NCBI GenBank assembly: GCA_009741485.1
Contig: CM019216.1
Coordinates: forward strand, 48,837,248-48,901,247
Source: Malurus cyaneus samueli
Lineage: Eukaryota > Chordata > Aves > Passeriformes > Maluridae
Direction: 5' to 3'
Length of the DNA stretch: 64,000 nt
Shown here one piece after another: positions 1-13,748 of this stretch. Each line of letters opens with the position of its first letter. The stretch's first letter is position 1. The position numbers were made by a program, and so were the translations under genes. The notes beneath the pieces are model-generated. The model saw nothing but the letters and a program-made list of their open reading frames with translations. It did no database searches and was not told the origin of the DNA.

Positions 1-3000
1 AACATTCTATTATTAATTAAAACATTGTGTGCCAATGACTTTTCTTTCCTTTTCCACTTCCCTTTGCTCTTTACTTCTCAGCTAGCCATGGGTTTTATAC
101 ATTTCAGAGCTGAAAAAAATAGGGATTTTTTTCTCATTCTTGCCATGACAATGTACCAGTTCTGTCCTAAATGTGAATACTCTCCATGCAGGTGTAGCAC
201 TTCAGTAAATTCTGTTACTACACTGTGCCATGAATTTGAAGGATATCTGCTGAATGCAAGATTGGTATCTCACAGAATAGAGCAGCCTTCTCTTTCTCCC
301 AGTTACTGCATTCACTTGGTTTGCCTCTGTCTGTAGTCCTGTTTCCAGAAGATCACTGTCAGCTCAGTGCACTGAATGGAGCTGCTCTGGAAATTAATCA
401 GCCTTGATAGTGACCCCCTGCAAGGCCCAATCTTAGCAGAAGGAGGAAAGGGCTGCCAAAATCACAAGCACAGTTACATTATTAAGGTGGTAGCCGCCAT
501 AAAGGATTGCATTCTTTCTTTGCATCTGCTACAAAGGGATTAGGTGCTGAAGGTTTCGTTTATCCCCAGCCTTTTTCATGTCATTACTGCACATTCATGA
601 CTCATTTTCTCCGTGTCAGGCAGAAGAGCATAAGCTCTAATTTGCAGAAAAGTCAAATCCTCATATGTGTCATTGGAATCTCTGATCCCTGTGTTTTCAG
701 CATGTGAAGACTTATGCAATATTTAATATATTGAAAAGAATTGGCTAGAAAATTCTTAATTTTGACACCAAAACCTGATGGTTTGTTTTCTTTCACATCT
801 ACGACTCAGTTGCATGGAAGAAAATTCTCTTCTAGTAATTTAGGGAGCAGATACCAGTGATAAGAACTACAGACAAGCTTATGACAAAGAAAGGTAACCT
901 TTTAAATTCAGCTTCTAATATGAAGTTGCCTGTTGCAGACAGGGACAGATAACACTATTTCATCTTGCCATCAAAAACACTGTATTCTACAGGAGACTTG
1001 ATAGAGAAGTTCATCCACCTGTCTTTGAAAGGCTTAGGTTTCTCCTTCAACTTTCTGGAGGACCTGCATCAATGAGTGCGGGATTTTGAGAAGGGCAGTG
1101 AGAAAGAAAGATGCAAGTAAACGAAAGTTAAATTTAGTGCCATTTCCAATTACCGACATCTTTGTGGTCCATCTGCAAGGTGGGAGAATTGTTTTGCATG
1201 TTGGATATGTATACTGTGAAAGCAAAGGTTTATGCCTAAGGAAATTAGATCAATATTGATTAGCAGAACACATGAACGTTATCCTGAACTGACATCTGTC
1301 CAGGAGTTTCTTCTTCTGACCAAGGTAGAGATTAATATCTAATATTCCTTTGAACTAAATACAGAGACGGCACAATAATTACTTGGCCTTTGACTATTTC
1401 AATGAGTTTTGATATGTGATGCACGAGTAGTTTGGTACTGCTGACCATCCAAAATCAGACTCTAAAATGAAGTTTTTGGTCTAAGAAATTAAAAAGAGGT
1501 CTGGAGCACATGGATACTATGCAGTTTTCCTGAAGAAGGACGTGCCAGTGCAGGAAGGAGGATTAGCAGTTCTGTTCCCTGCTGCATCTCCTGGACAGGA
1601 CGGTTGTTTTGATCCGCATTACTGAAAGCATAAATGAAAAGCTTTGTAGTCAAAGGTTTTCTTACAAGGAAAGGACTTTTGGCAAATCTGTGCTAATTTC
1701 AGTTCATAGTCCTTACTTCCTTCTTATCTGAACTGCCATACATGCTGACTAGAAATAGAAGATGTTGTGAGGATTTTTGTGTGAAAATGTGTTATTTTTA
1801 ACAAGTTGTTTGGGGGGATATTTTTGGGATAAAAGACTTTCACTGTGTCATTTTGTAAACACACCCAGACATGCACATGTATTTATAAAAGCTTGATTTA
1901 ACTCCCTGTTTCCTTCTGCTACATTTTCTTCTGTAACCATGGCAGCAATTGTGTGAGAGATGGTGGTTATCACCAGCAGTGTTGCTATCTTTTAGTCTTC
2001 ATATTCAGCCCNTTTTTTTTTTTGCGAATCTTGGCTCCATTAGCACCAAGAAATCTGTATCTTGTCAGATTCCTTGGCTGATGTGCTCCTTACTGTGACC
2101 TCTCACTTTGAGATGTGCCAGTGACATTGAGTTCCAGTGCAAAGAGTACTATAAAGTTGTGGGATCACCACAATGTGACACCACAGCAGGGCTCTTTTAA
2201 GCTGAGAAGATTTTCTTAACTGATGAGTTAACAAGATGATAGACCAAAAATACCCTGGGACAGATTCAGTTCCATATGCTGGACTCTCTGTGCCTCAGGA
2301 ATTCAGTTGTATCTGGCCAAACGAAAATCTCCCAGCAGAAGGGAGTGTTTAGTAGACATTAGATTGGCACGGTCCTGAATCTTACCAGTCCCAGACTACA
2401 AAATAAGAAAGCCAGAGGTTGGAGGGGATGGAACCTGAATGCTACTGTGCTCCAGAAAAATTCCATCTGGCTGCCTTAAGAGCATTGTCATCTTGTGTAA
2501 GTTGGACCAGCCTGAGAGCTGCTCTAACACACTCTGTCTCTGTGGCCAGTGCTGGAGGAGAATCAGAGTTGTAACCAAATCTTCCTGATTATTCCCTTTT
2601 ACTCCTGCACTGATCACCTCTAGGCTATAGCAATGATTTTCCCTTGTTCTCAAGAGCTGCTTTCCAGACAGTTGTAGCAATGTTCAACATAGTGGGTGCA
2701 AATCAAAAGTGGAACTGGGTAGGAGAAAGGCTTTTTTATCTTGCAAAAGGTATATTAATCAAAAAGCCACTTCCATCCCAAGGAAAATCCAGAAACTCTT
2801 TTAAATGGATCTGGACTTAGGGCACTCATCTGAGATGTAGAAATGTAGTTTTACCTGTTTCTGCCTAGGAAAATGAAATAGAGATTCTGAAGTTAGGTGC
2901 ATTCCTCTCTTTCTATATCTATTCCTGGAATACTGTTCAACAGGTGAGAATCTTTCATTCACTAAAAAAATGTTCAAATTATGACATTTCTGGTGAAAAC

Positions 3001-5733
3001 TCAAGATTTAACTAAAGCAGAACGTTTCCCTCTGTGCACATAAAAATTAAAAAAAAAATATCCTGACTTGGTTTAATTTGAAAGTCTGGATTCTTTTCTA
3101 AGGTCTAATTTATCCTGTGGTTCTTGCCAAGTTGTTTTTACTTCAGCTGTACAAGGGAGAGCACAGATGCTGACTTCTCGAAGTGAAAAAGAAATGCAGC
3201 TTAAAGGAATCAGGTTAACCATTGGAACTAAGAAAGTACACAATCTACTGCTGTTTGTGGCCCTGGAAGAAGGTGAGGAATAAACTTCAGAAGCTTCTAC
3301 TTGTGGTTTAAATAACGGTGATCAATACTGAGAGGAGAGACTGATAATCTAAATTTTTACTTTTCTTTCACTGATTTCTTCCAAGCAGATGACTCAGCTC
3401 CTTCCTGTCTTCCCTGTCACTTCCTGGTGTGTTGATGGACATGCTTGGGCTTTGTTTCGTCTTCAAAGGGTATTTTGGTCCCTGGTTCTTTGCAAAAAGA
3501 ACTTGGCCGGTACATTTTTTGGCTGCTTTAGCATCCCATGGCTCTTTTATTTCTATGTTTAGCTCACATTTTAGAGCAGGCAGACGCTTTGGAAATGGAG
3601 GGAAATATGCATTTTGCACCCTGTAAAAATGATACTGTTTTTACAGTCTGTCAGCATCACATAGAAAGCATCACAGCCGACTTCACAGGGCCCATAATTC
3701 AGTCAGCACGAACTGAGCTGGAAGGTTTCTGTGTCCAGTCACAAAGCAACCAGGCGTGTCCTGAAGGAGATCTGTTGTTAGAAGGGACCAGTTTTCTCTG
3801 CTGTAGTGCTCCAAAGGAAGGTATTCAGTATTATTCCCTCTCCTTACAGCATGTGAGAGGACAACTTGTGCTGTTCTGGTTTTATAACACATTTATAATG
3901 ATACCTAAGGCTCTGTACTTCTGCATCCTCAGTTGGCACTGCAACAGGTTGATGCCTGTATCAGAACTCTAGCAAAATTTATTTGGAGTCCTTTTTAACC
4001 AATCCTGATTCAGGCTCATCTTTACAGTTTATTTTTCAGACCTTTAAAATCTAAATAAATAGTGAAAGGAATAGTGCAAAGAGTTATAGGTTATAATATC
4101 ACAAGTCAACAATGAATGGGAAATAGGTACTTTAAATTAGAATTTTGTCCTAAATAGAGCTGTGCAGAAAAATCAATGCAAAGTGAAAAACCAGAGCAAA
4201 TTCTGCTTTCCTGAAGAAATTTTGTATTATGTTTCATGCAGCTGAGAAACATCTGTACAGCTGTTTGTTTCAAGAGAGGAAAATTGTGCTGTATGAAGCA
4301 AAGTGAGCCTAGAAGCTTTTGTTTGGTCGTTCAGAAAATGTTTCCTATATTAGAAGTATAAAGTCAGATAAAGATAATACCATATACCTACATGAAGTCT
4401 TAGGTGAATTCTGGATGTCAAAATCCAAATTTCTGTCTTGCAAATGAAAATGTAATTGACTTAATTATCTACATTCCCAAAACTACACCAGTCCTGACAG
4501 CCTGCTTAACTCCTAACTCACATCTGTGCCTTTTTTGGGGGAAGAATGAATATTGCAACATCTATGTTAATAAATACTGTGTTGGGAATGTTCCTGGACA
4601 TAATTCAGTCATCTAACTGTTAAATTGCTAGAAAGGTTCCTAGTATGGTTTTGACCTGGATCAGCTAGCACTATCCCAAACAATTGCTGAGTACAGTAAG
4701 GATTTCCAGAGGCCAAAGGTCATTCAGAGATCACAGGCAATTTGGCTGCTGCTAGCATGTTTTGGAAGATGAGAATTTAGGAGTATGGATGCTGTTCCAT
4801 GCCAGTTGGACTCAATGACAGAAAACAGTCTCACGCTCATTTGATTTACTATTATCTATGTAGCCAATGTGTTTTCTCTCTGTCTCCCAGAGGGGCTTGG
4901 TTTATTAGGTGTTGTTGAGAAAACGAAACACTTCCCAAAGTTGTGATTTTCAGAAAATGAAGATACCACTGGCACTTTGTGCCCATCTACAATGTTCCTT
5001 TTCCCTTTCTCCCACTACATTATCCTGGTGTAAAACACTCAGTTGCCTCCTTACTGAGTTCCTAAGGGAATATTAGGATGCATTCCCAAAATGTTACAAC
5101 TCAGAACAACCGTCAAAACTGCCTTTAGGGGAAGAAATTGAGATGCTGAAGCTAAGGCAGTCATCATCAAATTTTTGGTTTTTAGAGTAAGGCCCCAGTG
5201 CAGAGAACTTGTTCCATCTAAAGAGAACATAAAGATGCATAAGCAGAAGGCTGACATGTAGCCTAGTGAATAAAAAAAAATCAGAGTTTGATGGAAAGAC
5301 TAGTGTTCCAGGCCTTGCTTCCAACATCATCCCTCTGTTTTTGCAGTCATGGGGTTGTAAGACAAAAGCACAGACCTCCTTCCCCTAAAACAAACTTTGA
5401 ACAAGCAGGAGTTTCTCTTACCTCCATTAACTTGGCAGCCCTGCCTATGAGTTAGAGGTCAAGCTGTGTCCATCTTTATTTTACTTAAGAAAATCTTCAC
5501 AGAAAAATATAGTTAGTTGACAGGGCAATGAAGTCAAGTGTCCAAATCTCTTAGACATTGCAGGCTCGATGGTGTTCCTAGGGAAGAGCTGTTCAGCTTT
5601 GTGTTATTTACAATGGGAATACTCACTTTGGTAGATCCAGTGTCACTCCTAAATAGTTTATATCAGCAACATTTTTCTAATAAATATGGTTATTTGGCTC
5701 AACACTTGCCCCCTACTTTACCAGCTTTAATCA
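1..5733. other. Unique noncoding DNA, no gene recognised
   Basis: I see no recognisable gene, RNA or transposon here. Open frames on both strands are short and unlike known proteins. The longest (3538-3972, plus, 144 codons) has an acceptor-like 'ttttag' before 3575 and a donor-like 'aag|gtattc' at 3820/3821, but no family resemblance; it is treated as a weak exon candidate in the findings. A single ambiguous base (N) is at 2012, directly before a T-run, which suggests an unresolved homopolymer call in the assembly. Short A or T runs occur elsewhere and have no evident role. Confidence 0.6.
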
Positions 5734-5807
5734 GTTGCCTTTGTTTTCTTTAGCCCAATCTGTTGCCTTTGTTGCCTTTAGCCCAACATATTCATGTTGG
5801 GCTAAAG
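5734..5807. repeat. Tandem duplication followed by an inverted copy (hairpin)
   Basis: Positions 5734-5758 and 5762-5786 are two near-identical 25-base copies beginning 'gttgcctttgtt' and ending 'tttagcccaa'. The end of the second copy (5776-5789, 'ctttagcccaacat') is followed, after a 4-base spacer, by its exact reverse complement at 5794-5807. The 14-bp perfect arms could form a stable hairpin in RNA or extruded DNA. A direct duplication next to a foldback copy is the usual footprint of replication slippage with template switching. It could also be the relic of a small inverted-repeat element, but no terminal motif supports that. Confidence 0.75.
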
Positions 5808-8800
5808 CAGATGCTGAGTGTTTATATCCAAAGTTACAATCAAATATTGCTGTTTTATCAAGGAAGCGTAGATGTCACAGACATTTCAAATGTATCTTTT
5901 AAAATGCTAACATACTTCATTAATTTTTTTAAGAAGAATACTTTAAAAAAAGATTTTTGATATATTTTAATTATAAGACCAGAATTTGTTTTGGCTGTGT
6001 TTTCACATGCAATCAAGAATCTGCTATTTGCATATGTCTTTATTGAATAAATTAGTCCTGAGTCTGCGCATCCTCTTTTTTTTCTTCTTTTGGAGTCATC
6101 CAAAGCACCCAATATGTTGAAAGTTTAAACTGCAAGTGCCGATGGCCATTCAAGTGCTTGGATTAAGACAGCCAAACCATTAATCTTGTATACTTTATGC
6201 ATAATTTTAATGTTATCTTGTTTAACAGGGTGCTGGTTTCTCCCATACAGCTAAAGCCTGGGTAGAACCCAGCCTGCACCATGTATTACTCTTTCCAGTA
6301 GTTTTTTAGCTGATTCAGCTTGGCTACAAACAAAAACCACAACCTAACTAGCACAGAAAAAAATTAAACTAATTAGAATCTGTTTTCTAAAATAAAATTT
6401 GCTCTGCCAGCTGTACATCATGTCATGTTCTTCACAACATGATAGCTTTATGTGCACTCTCCATGTCTTTTAGTCTGACCCAGATTAAGGGGGTTGCTTA
6501 GCTGCAGCCTTGGGGCCCCCAGGATGGGCCAAAACAGACAATAAACACACATCTCTGTCTCCTTGGTCACTTGAATGACTTTGTATCATTGGACATTTGG
6601 TTTGAGAAGGAAAACAAATTCTGAAATGGTGTCTCCTGGATTTCTTCACCCAGCTCTGACTTCAAATAGTAATAAATTCATGTATTTACTGTATCACTGA
6701 GGCCCACTTTAAGAAGTGTTTACTCTATGTTTCCAAGAAAAAAAAAGTTGTACAAGTGGTTACTATGACAACCACTGGCTCTGAAACAGCATTTAACTTC
6801 ATAACCTTTTGATTCTCATTTTAATCATCCTCCCAGATTTTGTTCTAATCTTAATTCAATTTAGTGTGTTTTGAGGGCTTCTCTACTGAAAGGAATGCTT
6901 CAGTTTGAAATACAGTGCTTTGTACATCTGTGGTGACAGTCATATTGCAGGTGGTGACAGGTGTATTTCCATCTCTGGAAGCACAATTTGTGCCTCCCCA
7001 GGTCAGATGGGATGCAGAGGAAGTGAAAGTTACTGGTATTTAAAAAAGGAATTTCATACCTGTAGCAGGCAACTATTGTATATTTTTTTACTCTGATGAT
7101 AGACTGTAGAGCTTTTGAAGATACTCTCTTCAGTACATTATATTTATTTTAATATCAGTTCTGTGCTAATCAGCAGAGTGATATCATAAGCACTAACCTC
7201 TTACCCATGAAACTAAAGAAAGTCAGAAAAGCTGGTGGTGGGCTAATATGTTGCAGTTTTTTAAGGCATGCAAGGATTCCAATATTCAGTTCCAAAGCCA
7301 GAGCCCATATTTAGGGCTAAGTGGTTTCATCCTTGCTGGTGACCAGCAGCTCTCGTCATGGTGGTGTCCTTACTGTGGGTCAGCAGTTGGAGTGCTGTGG
7401 GGTCCCTCTGTGATCTCTTCTCTTCGTGGAGCTGCCCTGGGTTTCCACCTTCTCATCAGCCAATGATGCAGGGCCCTGTTATTGCTTTATAGCCCTGTTC
7501 TACTGCTGGCTGAGCTCAAGCCACTGTTGAGATACAACTCTCCACTGAGAGGTGGATTATTCTTCTCAAGGGGTGCACCTCCCATAGATATTCTTTCCTG
7601 GATGTCTCCCCTGTCTTGTCCTGTTTGCATCTGACAGCTGAAGTCTCAGCAATCAGGAAATATGGAGACAGCACAAGAGTTTGTTCCCACTATCTCTTGC
7701 TGTCTGTGCACTGGGTGACTGGAGGACACCAAACCCCTGTCCCCCTGCAGCAGTGTCTCTGAAATCACTGCCTGAGTGAAGGTCCATAGGGTATGCCTGA
7801 GTTTAAAAAGAAATTATTCTTAACATCCTTTAAAAGACTTACCATAAGATTTTCCCAGAGAACTTCCTCCCCAATAAATGAGTTTCATACCTCCTAATGA
7901 ATGTTCAAGAGCCAACTCCTTTAGCGTAAGAAAAACTTCTCTGAAGTCATTGCCAGAGATCTGCAATCAGACATTTATCAAGTTTGCCTCACTGACAAGC
8001 GCTTGAATCCAGCAGTCATGAGCCCAAACCCTTCTACAACCAAGGACATTCTTAAAGGGAATCCAGGATGGTAGCAATAAATAAACAAGGTGCGATTCAG
8101 GCACAAACAACCCAAGTAGGTGAGGCCTCTTTTCAATGTTTTAGAGGAACATATCCGCATAATGTTTTGTGTGTGTATTTACTTGAAAATTTATAACAGC
8201 TTCTGCTGAGATTTATTTTCCACACTGGAAACATCAATATCATAGCTAATGAAAATTCTTAGGTAAAAAACTTGGGATTTTTATTAAGTTACAATATTTT
8301 CATAATTGAGCACAACAAACTTAAAGAGATACTGTTAACCCCACAGCTTTGGAAGAAAAAAACCCACATTTACCTCTTCTAATCATAGCAATATATGGGT
8401 AAAGGTTTCAATAAAAATTACTTATTGAAGGCATATCTGATGCAGACAGATGATTTTCAGATTTTGTGACTATGATGCCCCCCCCAAAAAGAAAGAGTAT
8501 AAAAGACAAAGGTATGGAAGAAAAAAATTGGCAGTGCTTTCAAAAATATCTTGTCCAAAAATGTGACCAAAATTACTGCATCCTTGGGCCAAAATATAGT
8601 GCATATCCATATGTGTGTGTATATAATGCATATGTGTATATATATAATAATTCTAAGTCATGAAAAAAATTCTCAGGGCCCAACACCCTCACCCACACCT
8701 GCCTCATGTTCCTCTGCAAAGCTGTTCTTCCCACATCCATCATGGTGTCTGGCTCTATTCCAAACTGGAGAAGGACCCTCTGCCACGGCTTCATGGGGAG

Positions 8801-10004
8801 CTCAGGATCCAGCACTCTCAGCCCTCATGCCTTGGAGACTCTCTTAATGAAGCTGCCCAGGCAGTAAGAGCTTGACTTAAAATGCATGGATAATGAAAAT
8901 AAAGTCATGGTGGAAGAAAGTGACTGGCTGGATTGATGTGTCAGAAGCTAAATCAGTCATATTCTCAGTTTACAGGGGAAAAAAAAGGAAAGCAAGAAAA
9001 TACAGCTCATCACCTTTGGAAACTATTTGCTCTCCATAGCCCTGACAGTGAAAGTCCAGCTCACTTACACTCCAGCTGTGCCCCAAGGAGTCTGGTCAAT
9101 CCAATTTCACCCCCACACCCTTATTTTAAAACTGTCCTCTGCACACACATATATGCAAAATACTGCATGGACTCCCTGTTTTCTCTGGGAATGGATCTTC
9201 TGAGATGAAGATCATCTAATAGTAATTGGCAGCTGGTTATGAAAGGCTTAGTGGCCAAAGATGGGCACCAGCTTTCTTGCACAGTGTATTGTGGCTTATG
9301 CTGCCTAGCTTTGGTTAAGTTTTGGGGGTTTTTGACCCATGCAAACAAGTTGTCATTTGCTATAAAAAAAATATGGGCAGATGTTCATAATTCTCCCATT
9401 ACAACCTAATTAAAATCCTTAATTGTTTATAAATGAATGGGCTCAGTGCCCTGATCTTCTTTTCCTCTCCTTCAGCTTTTCCTTACATTAAGCTGAAGAT
9501 GCCACCAGCACATTACTAGTGGGTTGGTTCAGGACGTTTTTTTGTGTAGGTTCTTAGAATGACCTACAAAAGCTTGGCTTTCTTTTGCACTGAGACTTAG
9601 ATGAGTTGCTATAAAGCCGTTTGATGTTCAGGCATTTGTCATTATTGATTTAGGCTGAATATACTCTTTTATTTATCTATATATGTATGCATATAACTAA
9701 TAATAAAAAAGGAATACATATGCCAAGTCCCCAAAATTGTGTATTTGGGTAACACTGTTTATTTCATTAATTATAACATTTATAGATTTTTTTAATAGAT
9801 ACATTATATTTTTAAGATGTAGACTTTCTACTTTAGAAAAAAAGGGAAGAAAAATTGTTATTAAAATATCCTTTTAAAATTATGTTTCCCAAAGGAAAAT
9901 GAATTAGGGATGCTGGAAAATGTTTCAGTCCCTCTCTTGTACGATAATCTAATCCTGAAGGACGCTCTTTGATTCCCTTCTATAATACTTTGTTTTTTTC
10001 CTTC
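5808..10004. other. Unique noncoding DNA with minor simple repeats
   Basis: No gene or transposon is recognised. A degenerate (TG/TA)n tract lies at about 8611-8650 ('atgtgtgtgtatataatg' and 'tatgtgtatatatataata'). A C8 followed by A5 lies near 8477, and an AT-rich stretch with 'tatatatgtatgcatata' lies near 9680. Open frames in this stretch do not exceed about 100 codons and several overlap on opposite strands, as expected of noncoding sequence. Confidence 0.6.
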
Positions 10005-10262
10005 TTGTTATTTTATTGTACTTATTCCCACAGCCGGCTTCAAATGACCTCAAGAACATAGGGCAGCTAAAAGATTGCTTAAACTTCTTAATACTTTTAA
10101 TCCTTACTTGTTATAATTTGATTACTGAGACAGATTTTCTCTCTGGGCCTCATATTAAATCACTTTCAAGTTGAAACAAACCAGAAATCCTTTCAACTTA
10201 ACAGAGCTCGCATTCAATGCGAGCTAGTCAGATGTAGCACAGAGACTGTAAGATTTTGCATC
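10005..10262. other. Possible conserved noncoding element
   Basis: This repeat-free block combines several homeodomain-like AT cores ('ttgattactg', 'cttaatact') with a perfect short palindrome at 10205-10225 (arms 'agctcgcatt' and 'aatgcgagct', one-base spacer). Such a texture, mixed GC with no simple repeats and no open frame, is common in deeply conserved vertebrate enhancers found in gene deserts. That is an impression from composition only, because conservation cannot be seen from one sequence. The alternative is ordinary unique DNA. Confidence 0.22.
10205..10225. repeat. Short perfect palindrome
   Basis: The arms at 10205-10214 and 10216-10225 are exact reverse complements around one central C, and the core contains two CpG sites ('ctcgcattcaatgcgag'). 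It is too short to be a transposon and has no T-run after it, so it is not a terminator-like signal. It might serve as a dimeric factor-binding site, but this is inference. Confidence 0.6.
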
Positions 10263-13200
10263 AAATGTTTCCCGGATTTTAAGGCAAGGAAAGCAAACTT
10301 CACTTGATGTTACATATGATTTTACCTTCACAGAGTATCTGTTTTTCAAGAGCAAGCATGAGTGAGTGTAGTTTTAGAAGTGCGTGTATGTGCATGTGTG
10401 TAAATGTGAGTGTATCTGTGCACAGACAGATACGGATTTTTATGCAATATATATAACTTTGCTAATACTATAATCTCTGGAATTGTAAGACCTTGTTTAC
10501 TGTGACAAGAATGAATACCTAGTAGGATTTTATGAATTTTGCTCCTTTCCTCATCAGCTATGTGAAAAAAGCCCTACTTATTTCCAGGACAGTGGCTTAG
10601 TTAACTTTGTAGTGTCATTAAAAAGTGACACATTCCTAATTTTCTCAGGAAAGATATGGTAAAACAAGAAGGATTTGGAATTCAACAGCAAATAGGACTG
10701 ATATGGTGGAATTGTGACTCCTTCACAAAGGAACACTGATGGGCTTCCCATCAAGTTTAATTCTGAAACTTTTGCATGAAAATGTTTCTGGGAATGTGAG
10801 TTTCCCCTGTCAGCCTCTCTGGTTGATCAGGACAACATGCAAGCACGCTTTGCGTGGCTTTGTGATACCCAGAGGCAATGGGTTCACAAAGTTCAGGTCA
10901 AGTGGTGATCTTAATCAAAATTGCATTCTGCTAAGGAAAGGCTGAGGAAAAGAGGTATCCAGAAAGGGGAGAATGCAATGAAAACTTAAGGGGATTCATT
11001 TACTGGAGCAATCCCTGGGGAAGGGGGATGTCAGCAGTTGAAACTTCCAGCAGTAGCCTGTAGGTAAATTAGTTTAAAGGAGATTAATAATGCACTCGGT
11101 TAACAATCACCTGAAGATAAGCATTAACTGAGTGCTCCTGTCCCTCACCACAGCCTCCCTTGTCCACCTCTGACCTCTCCTGCCACCACCCCCTCCTTCT
11201 GTGTGGGCTCTGGGGGCAGGGGATCACCAGCAGCCAGGGCTCTTGGTGCTGATGGCCACAGAGACTCTGATTATTGTCCCACCTACTGAAAATCCAGTTT
11301 AAAAAAAAAAAAAAACAAACAAACAAAAAACCCACAAAGCTGCAGCACAAACCTTAAATTTCCAATAAGAAATGGAAATTCTGATTCTCAGTTATTATTA
11401 CAATGGAGAATTATAATTATTATTCTCTTAATATTGATTATCTATCTCCCCCTGCTGCTGAGGGCGCTGATACCCAGGGCTGGTGCTGTGGGGGTGTTGA
11501 GGAGGGCAGTGCTGAAGCGTTTCTGTGGTGAACTCTCCTGGTCCTGTGTGACCTCAGGCTGCAGCTGCTGTGGCTCACTCTGCCTCTCAAGGCTGCCTGT
11601 GCTGGGGCTCTCTGTCGCTGTGGAGCTCTCTCTGAGCTAAGCTGCTTCCAGAATTGAGGCCATATATGCTAGCAAAGTCTACAGCTGCAAGAGAAATGCA
11701 AATCCCTGCAGCCCCATACTCTCATCTTGGCAGAAGAAAAGCCCTTTCACCTTTAAAATAAATTACAAGAAATGGGCTCAGATTAAATCCCTCGATCCAA
11801 ACCCACTGAACTCACAGAATGATTGAATCCAGACTCAGACTTTGCTGGTTGGGCCCCTCACTGATATCTGTACATCACTTATAAACACACACAGGTGCTC
11901 TGTGAAAAATGAGGGAACCTAAGGTCTGTTAGCAAGCAGACTGACACACCTTTTAAGGGATTTCCATCCACTCACGAGTTGCATCGAGGCACCAATAAGA
12001 AAAGTCTCCTATTGAATGCTGTCTGTGTGCTTCTTATGTCTCTATAACTTAAAGGAGGCCAGGGAGATCCCTTTGAAAATCTGAAGCATAAAAATTGTTT
12101 CCAGGCTCGAAAATTCTATGCCAAATTCCTCCTGTAGTCCAAAATTTAGGGAAAGAAAAGGAATTTTAATGAGCGCAATAACCAACTATTAAGTTTAATG
12201 GTATTGGTAGGTGTTGCCATCATTTACCTATTGGGATTGAATTAGGAAAACTAAAAGGAATTAATGACTGCAAACTCTAGGTAACAGACTCAGAAAGTTA
12301 ATTCATGTTTATGGATAATGTCCTGCAGTTTCCTCGTTGGCAAAGCTACAGTTAAGGTCAGTGGATTTTTCTGGGTTGAAGGCAGTTAACAGAGCTTAAA
12401 AGTGCTTGTTAATTAAAAAAAGAAAAAAGTCATCTATCTTTCTGAATATCTAAAAAATACTGATTTTTCTTTTACCCTAGCTAACTATTTTGCTTTTAAA
12501 TGTGCTCTTACATATGAACGTACTTCCCTCGGTTTTGTGCAGCCAGTATACAGAATGTTAAAATTTAATTAGAGACTGGTTTTTGTTCATCTTCTGCACA
12601 TGCCAAAGAACACGACAAATGTTTCCATGCAGGAGCCTCTTTGATCCCATCACCTACTTGCAGCAGGCCCACAGCTGGGGTATTGTTGTGTTGTTGGGAA
12701 TTACCTGAGTCAGATCAGGAAGACTGGGGGTGGATGCCCTGTATCTGGTGCTATCATTTTTATTCGTTCCAGTGGCTCAGAATTAGCTCTTACCACACAC
12801 TGCAAATGTATCTTGTACACACTGAAGGATATTCTGGGCCTGGGATGTCTAAAACCTTCCTCTTACAAATCTGTGTGGAGGGACAACCATTTTATATTTG
12901 TGCCTTCTGGCAGTCAAGTAATATGAGCACAACTATACAGGTCATTGGAATCAGTTTTTCATTTGGGGGTAAGTCTGATCTCCTTCCAATTAATACTTAA
13001 TTTCATAGATATTAAACAGTAATTTTCTTATGGCTCCAGATTTGAGTCTCTGCTTTCCCAAATGTATGTCTTAATTGAGCCGTAGAGCTGGCTCGCTCCA
13101 CTTCTTACTCCCTCACCAGCTATATAGGAAAGCATTTTCTCCAGTGTTTGAATTGGATTTGTTGTTTTTTCCTTTCCCCTTCCCACTGTTTTGCCATCTT

Positions 13201-13748
13201 TCTAAAACATGCACCAGAGCATTGTGCATCACTCTAAAGTGAATAGGACATGTGCCATATGAGGGATAAATTAATTTCCATAATCCCATGGTTTCACCCC
13301 ACAGTGCACTGGTTCCCTCTTTATACACAGAAGGACTGCTTTTGCCCTTTTATTCAGGCTATGCACGAAGTTCAGTCTCAGCTCTCCACCTGCTGATTCA
13401 TTATTACTTTCAGGCACTTGTTTCTGGGACACTCTGCCATTTGTGGGTCTGACTTATGGCTGCTGTTTTAAGAAGTTGAAGTTCTCCCATTATCATAATC
13501 AAAATGTACAGCTGCTTTTATTTGTTCCTTATTAATTTGTAGACAAAAATGTGAGCAAATGAGGTTCTTTGAAATCTCACTAAGAATAACACAAGGGAAT
13601 TATGATACCCTTTTACAAACTACATTTTGGAACGTTTCAGCTTTCTCAGTCTTGGCATATTTCACACACGCTATTGTATTGCTTTTCAGACTTTTTTTTC
13701 TACAGTAGCAGCTGAAGAGTAAGGATTTTATTCGGTCACTTTTTGTAG
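10263..13748. other. Unique noncoding DNA with two GC-rich patches
   Basis: No gene is recognised. A degenerate GT-rich tract is at about 10380-10430. GC-rich patches lie at about 11120-11260 and 11445-11650. The second is followed by an exact octamer motif ATGCAAAT at 11696-11703, the classical POU/OCT site, on unsupported functional grounds. An A15 run followed by 'caaacaaacaaac' is at 11300-11330. The 119-codon frame at 12641-13000 shows no known domain and is probably chance. Confidence 0.55.

Noticed and set aside
6425..6455. Foldback around 'catgttcttcacaacatg'
   Set aside because: The arms are only six to eight bases, well within chance.
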